Source: Victivallales bacterium
GTDB lineage: Bacteria; Verrucomicrobiota; Lentisphaeria; Oligosphaerales; Oligosphaeraceae
Assembly (NCBI GenBank): GCA_017548425.1
Contig: JAFZAB010000122.1
Coordinates: 1-58,127 of the forward strand
Direction of reading: 5' to 3'
Length of the DNA stretch: 58,127 bases
Program-made: the position numbers and the translations under genes
Shown: piece by piece, positions 43,213 through 51,652 of the stretch
How the letters are laid out: the number at the start of each line of letters is the position of its first letter
How positions within the stretch are numbered: position 1 is the stretch's first letter
Notes under the pieces: generated by a model
What the model was told of the DNA's origin: nothing
Seen by the model: the letters and a program-made list of their open reading frames with translations, nothing else
The model's database searches: none

Positions 43213-44317
43213 AATAGTTTTCCAGCGTTCGTTTCAGCCCTGCAAGGAAGGCGACAACGTCGCCTTCCTGCGAACCATGGCCGAAACTGACGCGCAACGC
43301 GCCACGCACGGTTGCGTCATCAAAGCCCATGCCGCGGAAGACATGGCTCAATTCGCCGCTTTCCGCCGAACAGGCGCTGCCAGTTCCAATGACAATCTCT
43401 TCATCCTGCGCCAGAATCCGTTTCAACACAGCCCCTTCGTAGCCTCTGAACGCGAATGACGCAATATACGGCGAACCGTCGTTCGGACTCAACCGCACGA
43501 AGCCGTATTTTTCAAATGGCTTCAGGCCATCCCACAGCATCTGATTCAAATGACGGATCTTATCCATCATGACGTCTTGTTCCGCGCATGCCATTTCCGC
43601 CGCATCCGCGAACATCATGACGCCGACCGTATCCACCGTTCCCGAACGCAGGCCGCCCTGCTGTCCGCCACCTAATATCAACGGCTTCAAGGAGATGCCG
43701 TTTCGAATAACCAATGCGCCGACGGATGACGGACCGCCGATTTTCCGTGATGAAACCGCCAAGAGATCGATTCCGGCGGAACGCCATGGAATCGACAGTT
43801 TGCCAAAACTCTGCGCCGCATCCACAAGCAGGTGGCCGCCGCCCGCCGCGTCCATTTGTCGGCGAATCGACAGCAAATCCTGCACGGCGCCGCTTTCGTT
43901 GTTCGCATGGCATACACAGACCAGAGAGCTTTTCATTAAGCCATTATCAGGCAACTGGATACGTCCTTCTCCATCAACCGCCATCACATGGCAATGACCA
44001 CACGCCTCCGCTGGTCGTAGCATGGCGGGATGAGCCGCGCCATCAACGAAAATGCCGCCCTGTTCGTCAAAGCTTCCGCGAATGGCCAAATTCAATGCCT
44101 CCGTCCCGCCGCTCGTCCAGACGACATGCGCTTCGCCGTCACGAATGCCAAGACACTGCAACAGACGGCGTTCCGCCTCTTGAATCTTCCGATGGCATGC
44201 CTCGGACTGCATGGTTCCACCATGCGGATTCAGCGAATAGTCACGGCAATATTCCGCATAACATCCTGCGATTTCGTCACGTACAAGACCGGAAGCCGCG
44301 TAGTCCAGATAAATCAT
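43211..44317 (-). CDS. Cysteine desulfurase (NifS/IscS-like)
   Basis: A 368-residue PLP enzyme. It opens MIYLDYAASGLVRDEI; PLP contacts lie in WTSGGTEALNLAI and DAAQSFG; the PLP lysine is in SSRKIGGPSS (Lys 192, with Arg where most members have His); and the catalytic cysteine is in GTGSACSAESGELSHV (Cys 316). It moves sulfur from cysteine to a protein persulfide for Fe-S clusters or thio-cofactors. The ATG at 44317 follows AGGAGACGTTCG; a longer frame upstream reads into the neighbour. It is the third gene of purE, the 44,328 gene and this one, 10 bp after the previous stop. Confidence 0.88.
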   Translation of the reverse strand: MIYLDYAASGLVRDEIAGCYAEYCRDYSLNPHGGTMQSEACHRKIQEAERRLLQCLGIRDGEAHVVWTSGGTEALNLAIRGSFDEQGGIFVDGAAHPAMLRPAEACGHCHVMAVDGEGRIQLPDNGLMKSSLVCVCHANNESGAVQDLLSIRRQMDAAGGGHLLVDAAQSFGKLSIPWRSAGIDLLAVSSRKIGGPSSVGALVIRNGISLKPLILGGGQQGGLRSGTVDTVGVMMFADAAEMACAEQDVMMDKIRHLNQMLWDGLKPFEKYGFVRLSPNDGSPYIASFAFRGYEGAVLKRILAQDEEIVIGTGSACSAESGELSHVFRGMGFDDATVRGALRVSFGHGSQEGDVVAFLAGLKRTLENY

Positions 44318-44327
44318 CGAACGTCTC

Positions 44328-45623
44328 CTATTTTGGAAAAACGTCGCCTTGCGTATAGAGGCTGTCCGCAATCCGATGATACCGCTGGATAATTTCCATA
44401 AAGTCATCCAGCCGTGCATTTACCGACGTCATCTTGCGTTCGTATTCCTCCAGCATTGAATCCAGCGTGCGCTGTTTCGTCAACGCCTTCAAAAACGCCT
44501 CGCGGGCCTTTTTGAATTCCTTTTCAAAACGACGCATCTTGCCTTCACGCAACAGTTGCAATGCATCGATGTAAAGCCCCAGAGAATCCTGCAGCAAATA
44601 CGGTGCATCCATCTGCAAGTCCTTGAAACGCTGTTCCAAACGCAGAAACGCACGCGTATCCGCCTTGTAGTCTTCCAGAATTTTCGGAATTTCCTCCAGC
44701 CGAACACGTTTCAGAGCATCGGGACCACTGCCGCCAACCAACGGGACCGTCTCCAATTCCGCAACCCGCTCCGCGATCATTTCCGCCCCGCCGCCGCGAT
44801 GACGCTGCAGGCTGATGACTGATACACGATGTTCGTAAAACTCCTGCCGTCCTTTTCCTTCCGGATAATATTTTCCAAGCAGTTCGTCGAAAACCGTCAA
44901 TGGATCGCGCCCCGCACGCTCCGCGCGAAGCATCGTGACAAACAGATCGGACTGGCCGCGCCGCAATGTCTCCAAACTCAACAGCAGCAAGTCTGAATGG
45001 AGCATGAACAATTCAAACAGCGGCCGGAAATCCGCGTCGATTCCGCCGCCGACCAGCATGTCGATGCTCGGAAACTCCCGCAGCGAATACTGGTTGCGTG
45101 CAATCTCGTAGTCCTTCGACATGAGCCCCACGCCGCCCATTTCCTCCACAAGAATGCGATGCGCGATTCCCGCCGACAGCCAGTTCGTGGTCGGCGTCTC
45201 GCGCTTCCTGTTCCATGACGACGATTGCGGCTCCTCTTCGCCAGCCTCCTTCGGCAGTTCCTGCTCACGGCGCATGATCAACGCATAGACAATGGAATGA
45301 ACGACTTCCACGTTGTTCATGTCCGGCCGGAAACGCACTCGCGTGTAACTGGCCTTTTCTTCTTCCTCCTCTTCGTCTCCAGACACCGTTTCCACAACTG
45401 ACAATGTCTTCTGCGGCTGACCGCTGAAGCCCAACAATTTGTCGATGCGTTCAGAACATCTGGAGACGAAAACTCCCACGGCGCGGCTACGCCCCTCCGT
45501 CGTCGTTTTCACACGGATTCGACCGGACTGGATGACTTCCGTATAATACGTCGCGGCGGGCAGTTGAAGCGCCAAAAGCAAGATGCCTATGGCGAAAGCC
45601 TTGCCTGGGAGAGAGTTATGCAT
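44328..45623 (-). CDS. Exported protein of unknown function, possibly a degenerate peptidase MA-like protein
   Basis: A 431-residue protein with a signal peptide (about 1-23). VRFRPDMNNVEVVHSIVYALIM and TNWLSAGIAHRILVEE read like the helices of peptidase-MA-like proteins, where the first should hold a HExxH zinc motif; here that motif is missing (VHSIVYAL), so activity is doubtful. An acidic run DEEEEEEK lies near residue 83. The last 130 residues are strongly helical and charged, likely coiled coil. The start overlaps the purE stop (TGATG), so translation is coupled to purE. Confidence 0.6.
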   Translation of the reverse strand: MHNSLPGKAFAIGILLLALQLPAATYYTEVIQSGRIRVKTTTEGRSRAVGVFVSRCSERIDKLLGFSGQPQKTLSVVETVSGDEEEEEEKASYTRVRFRPDMNNVEVVHSIVYALIMRREQELPKEAGEEEPQSSSWNRKRETPTTNWLSAGIAHRILVEEMGGVGLMSKDYEIARNQYSLREFPSIDMLVGGGIDADFRPLFELFMLHSDLLLLSLETLRRGQSDLFVTMLRAERAGRDPLTVFDELLGKYYPEGKGRQEFYEHRVSVISLQRHRGGGAEMIAERVAELETVPLVGGSGPDALKRVRLEEIPKILEDYKADTRAFLRLEQRFKDLQMDAPYLLQDSLGLYIDALQLLREGKMRRFEKEFKKAREAFLKALTKQRTLDSMLEEYERKMTSVNARLDDFMEIIQRYHRIADSLYTQGDVFPK

Positions 45624-46123
45624 CAGTTACCATATTGTTTCATCATCGCCTCATCGGCGTCGAGAACCTTCTGACGACGGGCCGCGCGGTCCGCCGCGAA
45701 ACGCTCCGCCAACGCGGAATCATTCAACGCCAGAATCTGAATCGCCAAAAGCGCGGCATTTGTCGCACCGCCGCTGCCGACGCCGACCGTCGCAACGGGA
45801 ATGCCGCCAGGCATTTGCACCGTCGCCAGCAAGGCGTCCATTCCATTCAACGCGCCGCCTTCGACTGGAATGCCGATGACCGGCAGAATCGTATGGGATG
45901 CGCACACGCCCGCCAGATGCGCCGCGCCGCCGGCCGCAGCGATAATGACGCGAATGCCTTTCGCCGCCGCGCCACTGATGTATTCCTTCACGACATCCGG
46001 CGTCCTATGTGCGGACATGACACGGACTTCGAACGCCACGTCAAGCTTCTTCAGCGTGTCCAGGCAGGACTGGATTTTCGGCAGATCGGACGAGCTGCCC
46101 ATCAAGACGGCTACTTTCGCCAT
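45623..46123 (-). CDS. purE: N5-carboxyaminoimidazole ribonucleotide mutase
   Basis: A 166-residue protein, normal for class I PurE. It has VAVLMGSSSDLPKIQS, VMSAHRTPD (with the catalytic His), AAAGGAAHLAGVCA and LPVIGIPVEGGALNGMDALLATVQMPGG (in parts: IGIPVEGG, LLATVQMPGG). It turns N5-CAIR into CAIR in purine synthesis, in the cytoplasm. The ATG at 46123 (MAKVAVLMG) is chosen because AAAGGA lies 7 nt before; an ATG two codons upstream is too near to that site. purK is not adjacent. First gene of a three-gene leftward operon. Confidence 0.93.
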   Translation of the reverse strand: MAKVAVLMGSSSDLPKIQSCLDTLKKLDVAFEVRVMSAHRTPDVVKEYISGAAAKGIRVIIAAAGGAAHLAGVCASHTILPVIGIPVEGGALNGMDALLATVQMPGGIPVATVGVGSGGATNAALLAIQILALNDSALAERFAADRAARRQKVLDADEAMMKQYGN

Positions 46124-46369
46124 TTTCATTTCCTTTGTTTTTACGGCGCGGGGCGTCCCATGCCGTATCCATTGTTTTTCAATTTTCCATGATGCACATC
46201 TCATTCCCCCATCATGCTAATATACATCATCTGGAACGCTTAACAAGAAAAATGTCTGCTTCGCCAATGGCTTCACCCACACGAAACAACCACAAGACAA
46301 ACGGAAATCTTAATACGATATTAAACGTGCTTTGGTTGAAAATCCATCTTGCCATATTATCTTTTACAT

Positions 46370-46389
46370 TTATTCATATATATGAATAA
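46370..46389. promoter_or_regulatory. 20-bp perfect palindrome
   Basis: TTATTCATATATATGAATAA, symmetric about 46379/46380. A dimeric regulator could bind here, about 110 bp before the first pseudopilin gene; alternatively a chance AT palindrome. Confidence 0.45.
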
Positions 46390-46396
46390 TGGGTAG

Positions 46397-46419
46397 AACA
46401 TTCTCAGGAATGTTTTTTT
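46397..46419 (+). terminator. Intrinsic-terminator-like hairpin
   Basis: AACATTC-TCAG-GAATGTT with a 7-bp perfect stem, directly followed by TTTTT. The T-run is on the plus strand, yet no plus-strand gene lies upstream; it may end a small RNA or act as an attenuator in the pseudopilin leader. Confidence 0.5.
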
Positions 46420-46451
46420 CCAAATCCGATACAAGATTTTCGCTTTTTCGG

Positions 46452-46482
46452 CGTTTATTGGTCAAATGACCAACAATAAACG
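46452..46482. promoter_or_regulatory. Inverted repeat before the pseudopilin operon
   Basis: TTGGTCA-AA-TGACCAA (46458-46473) with outer arms CGTTTA and TAAACG. It ends 18 bp before the start codon at 46501. Arms CGTTTAT/ATAAACG recur around a loop at 48692-48716, ahead of the gspL-like gene. Confidence 0.5.
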
Positions 46483-46500
46483 TCCATCCCATATCAATCC

Positions 46501-46902
46501 ATGCCCCGTTTTAATAAGAAATATCTATTCACGCTGACTGAAGTCATGATTGCGACAGTGGTGCTCGGCCTCGCCGTCGCCGCCACCGCCGCCATCGTGT
46601 CGGGTGCCCAGTCAACCGTCATCAAGGCGGAAAACCGTTGGGCGCGGCAGCATCTGGCCTCGAACGCCGCCGAATTCTATCTGATGGCCGGTCCGTACGG
46701 GCAGATGCCGGCGGACATCCTGCCGGAAGGCTTCTCCGCATCCTGCCAGCTTCTGGAAGTCGATGATATCCACGAAGATGCGATGGAAGCCATAGACGGA
46801 TGGATTATTGGCGAATACATGATCGAAGTCTTTGACAAAGACGGCAACCGCATGACGGAGACGCATGTCCGGAAGATTCTGAAGGAGGACGACTTCGAAT
46901 GA
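46501..46902 (+). CDS. Type II secretion minor pseudopilin, GspI-like
   Basis: A 133-residue prepilin: KKYLFTLTEVMIATVVLG is the class III leader, with cleavage expected before Phe/Thr and the conserved Glu at +5, then a hydrophobic helix to about residue 33. The small C-terminal domain (QLLEVDDIHEDAMEA, YMIEVFDKDGNRMT) and place in the operon fit GspI. With GspJ and GspK it would cap the pseudopilus in the periplasm. Overlaps the next start by 4 bp (ATGA). No ribosome site is evident; an inverted repeat stands just upstream. Confidence 0.75.
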   Translation: MPRFNKKYLFTLTEVMIATVVLGLAVAATAAIVSGAQSTVIKAENRWARQHLASNAAEFYLMAGPYGQMPADILPEGFSASCQLLEVDDIHEDAMEAIDGWIIGEYMIEVFDKDGNRMTETHVRKILKEDDFE

Positions 46903-47582
46903 AATTCCGCCGCCGTCCGTTCACCCTTCTGGAAGTGCTCATCGCCTCGACCATCTTCCTCGGCCTCGCCATCGTCCTTTTCGTCTATGCCGGGCAGACG
47001 ACGCAGTCGTGGTCCAAATTGCAGGTTCGTCGTAATCAATTGAACGAATTACTCGCTCTCGACCGCGCCATCGACACGGTTCTGCCGAACATCATCCCCT
47101 TCACATGGCCGGATCCAGAAGAGGAAACCATCACGGAAACGCCTGTTATCGTTGCACTTCCAGACATGCTCCGTTGCGCCTTCCTCCACCGCCTCAACGA
47201 CACTGACGAAGGCGCCATCCGCTTCGCCGAATTTTCCATCGAAGACGACAATCTCGTTCTCAACTACGCGGATCGACCGTTTTTCGACTGGGAGGATGTC
47301 CGCGACATCCAGCATACCTCCATCCTCGCGACGGATGTTGAATCCATCTCCTTCCTATACGCGGATTTCGATGACGACGACACGCTCGACTGGTCCGAAC
47401 GGCTCGTCTGGACGGACGAATGGGAGACGGAGGAATCCGAACGGACGGACGCCCCACTCGCCATCATCATGACCGTCAACTGGAAGGATGGCCGCAGTGA
47501 GACATGGATTCGCCGCACCATGGGCAACAGCTACCGCGAACGCTTCGGCAAATGGGAGCCACAGGACGAAACAACCAATTAA
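46899..47582 (+). CDS. Type II secretion minor pseudopilin, GspJ-like
   Basis: A 227-residue protein with prepilin leader MKFRRRPFTLLEVLIASTIFLG (cut before Phe 8), a hydrophobic helix to about 32, and a soluble domain with an Asp/Glu-rich stretch (YADFDDDDTLDWSERL, about 150-165) that could bind Ca as in GspJ/GspK. The ATGA overlap with the gene before shows translational coupling. Length and order after a GspI-like gene support GspJ. Confidence 0.78.
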   Translation: MKFRRRPFTLLEVLIASTIFLGLAIVLFVYAGQTTQSWSKLQVRRNQLNELLALDRAIDTVLPNIIPFTWPDPEEETITETPVIVALPDMLRCAFLHRLNDTDEGAIRFAEFSIEDDNLVLNYADRPFFDWEDVRDIQHTSILATDVESISFLYADFDDDDTLDWSERLVWTDEWETEESERTDAPLAIIMTVNWKDGRSETWIRRTMGNSYRERFGKWEPQDETTN

Positions 47583-47603
47583 TCTCCAATAAGATAGCAT
47601 AAA

Positions 47604-48671
47604 ATGAAACCACCCCAAGAGACACATCAAGGCAACCAAGACGGCATGGCCCTCCTGCTCGTTTTGGCCGTTCTCGCGGCGACCACCATTCTGGCCGCCC
47701 ACATGATGCTCGTCTCCGAAACCGTCGCGAAGGACGCCAAAGTCGCCGCCATCACAAGCGAACTCCGCCTTCAGGCGGAATCCGCCTCGGACATGGGCCT
47801 TTGGATGCATCTGACGGACCGCCGCCTCTTTAGCGATCGTACGCTCGGAGTCGATCTCTCCGACCGCGAGGCTACGTCCGATTTCGAGCCATGGATGATG
47901 GACCGCCGAGAACATCTCCTCTATGACGATACATGCCAAGTCTTCATCGGAGACGCCATCAAATCCATTTCCGTCACCAACATCGATTCCATCAAAAGCG
48001 GCATCGACGCCGATGATTCGGATTCACTAGACGCCGCCAACGAATTCATCGATATCTACAACGACTACGTTGACAGCAACGACCTCACCAATCTCTATGG
48101 CAAAGAGGCCGACGACTATGCGAACGACGGCTACCCCACCCTTCCACGCAACGACACGATGCAATTCCGCGCCGAAATCTACTGGCTGGATAACTGGCAG
48201 AACGTCATCACCGGCGAAATCACGATCATCCCGCCAGCCGGCATCACCATCAGCACGGGTACATCATCCTCCGCAGGAGGTTCTTCCGGCAGAACGCCTT
48301 CTAACGGTACAAGCAGCAGTTCATCCAGCGGCAAGATTCCATTCTTCACCGCCTCCGAACAGGATTTCATCAACCAGATCACGGATCTGTCGGACGCCAA
48401 TCTGCAAGCCATTCTGGACGCGCGTGACGCATGGATGACCAACGCCGTCCCGCTGGAGGAATCGCTTGACGCGGATCTTCTCTATAATGTCAAAAGCAAG
48501 TTCTCCTTCGAAGAATCCAACTATGCGGAAATCACGGCCACGGCCACGGATCCGTCCGGCGAAATCCGCGTCGTCCGCACCGTCACGAGGGAGGTCAACA
48601 TGAGCAGCAGCTCCATCTTCGCGGACCGTTCGCAGGAGACCTTCTCCATATGGGAGATCCGCAATGAATAA
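47604..48671 (+). CDS. Type II secretion minor pseudopilin, GspK-like
   Basis: A 355-residue protein. GMALLLVLAVLAATTILAAHM is the K-type leader, which lacks Glu at +5 as GspK does, followed by LRLQAESASDMGLWMHL and a large domain holding the GspK-type SDLFAD region counterparts (DANEFIDIYNDYVDS). Residues about 205-235 are a Ser/Gly-rich linker (TGTSSSAGGSSGR, NGTSSSSSSGK), unusual for GspK. GspK tips the pseudopilus. Follows GspJ by 21 bp. Confidence 0.75.
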   Translation: MKPPQETHQGNQDGMALLLVLAVLAATTILAAHMMLVSETVAKDAKVAAITSELRLQAESASDMGLWMHLTDRRLFSDRTLGVDLSDREATSDFEPWMMDRREHLLYDDTCQVFIGDAIKSISVTNIDSIKSGIDADDSDSLDAANEFIDIYNDYVDSNDLTNLYGKEADDYANDGYPTLPRNDTMQFRAEIYWLDNWQNVITGEITIIPPAGITISTGTSSSAGGSSGRTPSNGTSSSSSSGKIPFFTASEQDFINQITDLSDANLQAILDARDAWMTNAVPLEESLDADLLYNVKSKFSFEESNYAEITATATDPSGEIRVVRTVTREVNMSSSSIFADRSQETFSIWEIRNE

Positions 48672-48771
48672 AAAATTACCCAGTCCATGCAATAAACGCG
48701 AGAAATCGACGTTTATCATCATGTAAGTACAAAACAACCCGTTCTTCTCACCGACAAACAGACAAACAATC

Positions 48772-50550
48772 ATGCCTCACTTCGCACGAAACTCATGCAT
48801 TGCATACACTTGGAACGATGATGGCGACTGCCGCGCCGTCATGGTCACGCGTTCCGGTGACAAGTGCAAGATCGCCAAGCTCGTGAACGCCAAGGCGAAT
48901 CAAGACACATCCGTCGCGGAAGTTCTCGCGAACACCGCCAAGTCACTGAACGCAAAGGACGCCGCCTTCACCGTCGCCACCGGCGTTGGCTACGGTTGGG
49001 ACATGGCGGACGTCACCATGCCGAACCTCCCGCCGGAGGAGCTCCGCAACGCCATCGCCTTCGAACTGCGCAAGCATACGCCGCTTTCGCTGGACAAAAT
49101 CCGCTGGGGCTATCGCTCCACGATCGCCAAGCAGGATAAAAAGCAGGGCAACCGTACACGCATCATTTATGTCAAGAGCGAAATCTTCGACAAATGGACG
49201 GCCAATGTCTCCGCTCTTGGTCAGTTGGACATGGCCATTCCGCCCGCCGCGGCGTTGGATCCTCTGTTTGAAGACGCAACCGTCACGATTCCCAACGGCG
49301 ACGGTACCGCCACCGCCTATGCGCCTTCCCCGGAAGGCCGCGTGGCATCAGCGGTTTCCATCGATGATTTGACGTTGGACAAAGCCCTCCCCGGCGATTT
49401 CATCAAATGGAATGAACTCGAATCGCTGCCGAAAGAAGAACAGATGGCCTACATTCCGGCCGTCGTTCTCGCCGCATATGGTCTGACGTCAGCCGCCGGC
49501 CACGACACGGCCAGCATGCTCCCATTGCCGCCCGCCCTGAAGCCGCGCCGCAATGTTTTCATGACGCTCTGCGCAAGTATTCTTCTGGCCATTTCCCTGC
49601 TCGCGTTGATCATCTACGCCGTCATCGGCCTCCAAGGCCGCAGCGCCCAGATACGCGCCCTCGAAAAGGAACTCAAGAAAGTCAACACCGAGCTTGACAC
49701 CATCCAGAAGCAGATCAAGCCTGAAAAGAAAAAGGCGATCGTGGAGCTTCGAAAGGAAATGACGGATGTCACACCCAACATCCCGCCGCTGCCGTTCGTC
49801 CTGCTCGATCTTTCAAAATCCATCCCCTCCCCTGCATGGCTTTCTGGCAATTTCACGTGGGATGAAGGACTTGTGAAATTCACACTGGAAGAGCCCGTGA
49901 CGGATCCGACGCTGACCGCCACCATCGACACGCAGGAGCTTCTGGACATCATCGAAGATTCCCCCTACATCGGCGATGTTCGTGGTCTGAAGTCCAATTA
50001 CGATGCACGTAACAACAAGCGGACACGCGATTTCGACATGAATGCGCGATATGATACCGCCGCCGAGGCCGAACGGGCCAAACAGCGCAACCAGGAACGC
50101 GCCGAAGCCGCGCGCCGCAAGGCCGCCGAAGAGCGCAAGGCCAAAGAAGAGCAGATGAAGGAAGACGCCAAACAGGATACGGACGAGCAGTCGCAGGATG
50201 GCGATGGCGAAACCAATTCGCCTCGCTCCGGAATGCGTCCATCCAGCGGCATGCGTTCAGGATTCTCTCCCAGAGGTTCTGACCGCCGCGGTGGTTTCAG
50301 CCGCTCGCAGAACGGCGGCGATTTCAACCGCCCGCAGAACGATGGCGATGATTTCGGCCCAGGCCAGCCTCCGCCGGGAAACGACGGTTTCCAGCCGCCG
50401 CAACAACCGCCTGAAGGCATGAACTTCCCGCCAGCCCCCGGCGGCGGTGATGGCGGACAGAACGGCAACGGCTTCAATCCGCAGAACTTCCCCGGCGGCA
50501 TGCCGCCCACGCCGCCGATGGACAACACACGCAACGTCCGCACACGCTAG
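48772..50550 (+). CDS. GspL/PilM-like assembly platform protein with a long disordered tail
   Basis: A 592-residue protein. Residues 1-250 are an actin-like PilM/GspL cytoplasmic domain (VTMPNLPPEELRNAIAFELRKHTP, seen as MPNLPPEELRNAIAFEL). One membrane helix (about 261-287) is followed by a coiled coil (290-330) and a small PilN/GspL-type periplasmic domain to about 410. A charged helix (425-465, AERAKQRNQERAEAARRK) then leads to a Gly/Pro/Asn/Gln-rich tail (470-592) with PRSGMRPSSGMRSG and NFNPQNFPGG-like repeats. The tail is not part of known GspL. With the M protein it would join the secretion ATPase to the inner-membrane platform. Confidence 0.75.
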   Translation: MPHFARNSCIAYTWNDDGDCRAVMVTRSGDKCKIAKLVNAKANQDTSVAEVLANTAKSLNAKDAAFTVATGVGYGWDMADVTMPNLPPEELRNAIAFELRKHTPLSLDKIRWGYRSTIAKQDKKQGNRTRIIYVKSEIFDKWTANVSALGQLDMAIPPAAALDPLFEDATVTIPNGDGTATAYAPSPEGRVASAVSIDDLTLDKALPGDFIKWNELESLPKEEQMAYIPAVVLAAYGLTSAAGHDTASMLPLPPALKPRRNVFMTLCASILLAISLLALIIYAVIGLQGRSAQIRALEKELKKVNTELDTIQKQIKPEKKKAIVELRKEMTDVTPNIPPLPFVLLDLSKSIPSPAWLSGNFTWDEGLVKFTLEEPVTDPTLTATIDTQELLDIIEDSPYIGDVRGLKSNYDARNNKRTRDFDMNARYDTAAEAERAKQRNQERAEAARRKAAEERKAKEEQMKEDAKQDTDEQSQDGDGETNSPRSGMRPSSGMRSGFSPRGSDRRGGFSRSQNGGDFNRPQNDGDDFGPGQPPPGNDGFQPPQQPPEGMNFPPAPGGGDGGQNGNGFNPQNFPGGMPPTPPMDNTRNVRTR

Positions 50551-50578
50551 TGCCTGGCATACCGGAGGATACATAATC

Positions 50579-51144
50579 ATGGCAACATCCGCTAAAAACC
50601 AAAAGAACCAATTGATCGTGCTGCTTGTGCTGGTGGCCGTTTTCATCTGCTTCCTCGCCTACCAGTTCCGCGGCGCGGTCAAGCTCCCCACGAAGGCGCG
50701 TGTCGTCCAACTTCAGAAAAAACTGAAGGACGCACAGGAGAATCTCGCGATCGCGCAGCAGGAGAAAGAGGCGTTTGAGCAGGAAATCGGCGAACTCCGC
50801 ACGCTTTCGGAGCCTTTCTGGGATCCGAGCAACCAGCGCGCCATCGAACAGGAAGTGCAGCTCCGTTTCGAAGGCATCGCGCGAGACGCCAAACTCACAT
50901 GGAAAAACGTCAAGGCGCAGAGAACCAAGAGCAACCTGCGCAACAACATACAGGAAGTCGAAGTCAGAATGGACATCGATTCTCTGACCATGCAGGATCT
51001 CGGAATCTTCTTTGAAAAAATCGAAGAGTTCATGAACCGGACGCACCGCCGCTTCTACATGTCCAACTTCCGTCTTTCGACCGCCCCCGTGCGCGTTGCA
51101 CGGATGCCCGGCCAGCCCGGCGGCCCCGGAATGCCCGGTGCCCC
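50579..51144 (+). CDS. GspM/PilO-like protein, cut at the chimeric join
   Basis: Starts MATSAKNQKNQLIVLLVLVAV after GGAGG (50564-50568): one membrane helix (about 11-29), a coiled coil (about 40-75, QLQKKLKDAQENLAIAQQEK) and a ferredoxin-like periplasmic domain (NNIQEVEVRMDIDSLTMQDL, FMNRTHRRFYMSNFRL), as in PilO/GspM. The gene ends in Gly-Pro-Met repeats (MPGQPGGPGMPGA) and then the DNA changes source. The open frame runs on to 51298 only by chance into antisense-like Bacteroidales sequence (TTGLCPHLTKVHPS). The true 3' end is missing. Confidence 0.75.
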
Positions 51145-51150
51145 CTCATT
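51135..51150. other. Join between PVC-type and Bacteroidales-type DNA
   Basis: Left: GspM-like coding sequence ending in GGPGMPGAP. Right: a barrel C-terminus already in progress (LIYYMGGVDNW, in a different frame). Both genes are incomplete here. GC content, start-site type and gene content change across this point. Confidence 0.8.
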
Positions 51151-51648
51151 TATTACATGGGGGGTGTCGACAACTGGATTATGCCCTCATTTAACCAAGG
51201 TACACCCATCGACTACTCACAAAACTATGCCTACCAAACCCTTGCCACCAACATGCGCGGCTTCCCGCAAAACATCCGCAATGGCAACAACTTCATAGTC
51301 ATCAACAGTGAGTTGCGTTTCCCTGTGTTCAGCTACTTCATGAACCGTCCTATCAACAACAACATCATCAAGAATTTCCAACTCATTGCTTTTGGCGACA
51401 TCGGCACGGCCTGGACGGGATGGAACCCTTACAGCCCGAGCAACTCGTTGTTTAACACTTACATCACCGACGGCAACCTCAACATCAGCGTGACGGAAAT
51501 GCGCAACCCCATCGTGGGCGGCTTCGGCTTCGGACTGCGCACAAAGATATTGGGCTACTTCATCCGAGGCGACATGGCCTGGGGCGTTGAAGACGGGAAA
51601 ATCAGCAAAAAGCCGAGGTTCTACTTGTCGTTTAATTTGGATTTCTAA
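51145..51648 (+). CDS. C-terminal part of an Omp85/surface-antigen-type outer-membrane barrel
   Basis: The frame is open from the join and reads YYMGGVDNWIMPSFNQGTP, then NYAYQTLATNMRGFPQNIR, GNNFIVINSELRFPVF, FQLIAFGDIGTAWTGW, VGGFGFGLRTKILGYFIRGDMAWG and ends RFYLSFNLDF with a terminal Phe, as in outer-membrane barrels inserted by the Bam machinery. Bacteroidetes WD40/TolB-like proteins with a C-terminal D15-type barrel match this end. The N-terminal several hundred residues are missing at the join. The ATG at 51157 is internal, not a true start. Confidence 0.7.
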   Translation, partial: LIYYMGGVDNWIMPSFNQGTPIDYSQNYAYQTLATNMRGFPQNIRNGNNFIVINSELRFPVFSYFMNRPINNNIIKNFQLIAFGDIGTAWTGWNPYSPSNSLFNTYITDGNLNISVTEMRNPIVGGFGFGLRTKILGYFIRGDMAWGVEDGKISKKPRFYLSFNLDF

Positions 51649-51652
51649 AAGC

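Larger units (their letters stand above)
46124..46500. other. AT-rich divergent region between purE and the pseudopilin operon
   Basis: This 377-bp space must hold promoters for both operons, but I could not fix -35/-10 pairs. It contains a 20-bp perfect palindrome (46370-46389), a terminator-like hairpin (46397-46419) and an operator-like inverted repeat (46452-46482), listed separately. Confidence 0.4.

Noticed and set aside
50579..51298. A continuous reading frame across the join, as a real fusion protein
   Set aside because: After 51,144 the frame reads a non-native phase of a barrel gene whose own frame is plainly coding; the extension has no protein-like features.
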